Origin: AP-15 sp963833745
Lineage (GTDB): Bacteria > Pseudomonadota > Alphaproteobacteria > ATCC43930 > CGMCC-115725
NCBI GenBank assembly: GCA_963833745.1
Contig: CAWHZD010000006.1
Coordinates: 992,001 to 1,056,000, forward strand
Length of the DNA stretch: 64,000 bases
Reading direction: 5' to 3'
Under the pieces are notes generated by a model that had not been told where the DNA came from, searched no databases, and was given only the letters and a program-made list of their open reading frames with translations. The translations under genes and the position numbers were made by a program. Positions 63,401 to 64,000 of this stretch are shown here, piece by piece. How positions within the stretch are numbered: the stretch's first letter is position 1; every line of letters starts with the position of its first letter.

Positions 63401-64000
63401 ATGGGGAAGCCCGAGCAAAGACCCGGCGCGGCCGAACAGGCCGCAGTCGCGCCGATTGTCATCGATCGCTCGACCGTTTTTGAGCTGTCGGCAAGCCTCG
63501 CTAACGAAAATCGACTTTCGTTCGCGGAGGGCTTCTCCTCGGCGGTGGTGGCAGCCTACTGGCCGGTGGTGCACGACGGCAGGCCTTTGCCGGATTCGCT
63601 TGCGCAACGAGCCGGCTTCCATCGTGTGACGCTCACGTCGGAAATCGATTCGGTCGCGCGCGCAATCGCGGCAGGCATGGGGTCGGTGTCACCGGCCGCG
63701 GCGGCGTACGCCATTGGAACGCTCTATACCGCGCTGCTGCCGGAACCGTTCAGAGCGCAGCACGGTATTTTCTACACCCCTCCGGAGCTCGTGGAATGCC
63801 TGCTCGAGATGGCGGAGGAATGCGGCGTCGACTGGCGGATGGCGCGTGTCCTCGACCCGGCATGCGGGGGAGGGGCGTTCCTTATTGCCGTGGCCGAGCG
63901 CATGGCGCGGGCGCTGTCCAGCGCCGAACCGGCGATAGCCCTTCAGAGCATCACGGCGCGGCTGCAAGGGTTTGATATCGACCGCTTCGGAGCCTGGCTG
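63401..64000 (+). CDS. N6-adenine DNA methylase, truncated by the window end
   Basis: 200 codons are present and the frame is open at the end of the window. After a variable N-terminus (residues 1-115), HGIFYTPPELVECLLEMAEE and VLDPACGGGAFLIAVAERMA give the F-Y-TP and SAM-binding motif I of type I or Eco57I-type (type II-G) adenine methylases; LQGFDIDRFGAWL is the start of the next motif. Catalytic NPPY lies outside. GGGGGAGAA directly precedes the ATG. It lies downstream of the DUF2130 operon and has its own LexA-type box. Confidence 0.85.
   Translation, partial: MGKPEQRPGAAEQAAVAPIVIDRSTVFELSASLANENRLSFAEGFSSAVVAAYWPVVHDGRPLPDSLAQRAGFHRVTLTSEIDSVARAIAAGMGSVSPAAAAYAIGTLYTALLPEPFRAQHGIFYTPPELVECLLEMAEECGVDWRMARVLDPACGGGAFLIAVAERMARALSSAEPAIALQSITARLQGFDIDRFGAWL

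Noticed and set aside
63112..63462. 116-codon minus-strand ORF before the methylase
   Set aside because: Antisense to the methylase start and the LexA-type box; no coding signature.
1..64000. CRISPR arrays, rRNA and tRNA genes
   Set aside because: No regularly spaced direct repeats and no recognisable tRNA or rRNA sequences were seen on reading.

Overview
The window is GC-rich DNA that looks alphaproteobacterial, probably Rhodospirillales or Hyphomicrobiales-like. The evidence is an aerobic-type cobalamin pathway with CobN and CobW, a cyoABCD quinol oxidase, yejEF, and a GTTC-N7-GTTC element of the alphaproteobacterial LexA type. No rRNA, tRNA or CRISPR array was seen. Functions are assigned by reading motifs and family resemblance; no database search was possible.

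Layout. 0-2 kb: an unknown protein, an internally deleted heptose-epimerase remnant and a glycosyltransferase. 2-11 kb: a one-module reducing type I polyketide synthase (KS-AT-DH-MT-ER-KR-ACP, no thioesterase) followed 4 nt later by an alpha-oxoamine synthase, the same logic as fungal Fum1/Fum8; it predicts a 2-amino-3-ketone, sphingoid-like product. 11-21 kb: redox enzymes, a quinol nitric oxide reductase with NnrS, a MaoC hydratase, an Asp-box propeller and a TauD-like dioxygenase. 21-36 kb: cobalamin genes in two minus-strand runs. The first is cbiX, DUF429-cobH, cobL, cobI and a phosphatase. The second is an AdoCbl riboswitch, cobP, cobW, cobN, a deazaflavin-type reductase, cobO and, after a gap, cobQ. 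Plus-strand cbiB lies between the runs. 36-40 kb: cyoABCD. 40-51 kb: NIPSNAP, Fe-dependent dehydrogenase, VOC, AhpD-like and Mpo1-like genes, asd, yejEF, and a cpdA-like phosphodiesterase near two CRP-like palindromes.

51-64 kb is an accessory region: an IS630 element, a recombinase-in-trio (RIT) element that interrupts an ardC-like gene, a DNA methyltransferase, a small regulator stopped by an in-frame TGA, fragments of DNA-repair genes around an intact SRAP gene, and a tight operon of a DUF2130 nuclease-like protein, a ParB-like protein and an unknown nuclease-like protein. Downstream lies an N6-adenine methylase, cut by the window end, with a LexA-type box upstream. This operon is the best candidate for an undescribed defence or partition system.

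Seven genes (glycosyltransferase, norB, cobH, cbiB, cobN, the DUF2130 gene, parB) are each broken by one extra base. In six, removing one T restores the frame and turns GANTTC into GANTC, the CcrM methylation motif. The likeliest reading is a sequence-specific consensus error, so these genes are probably intact in the organism.
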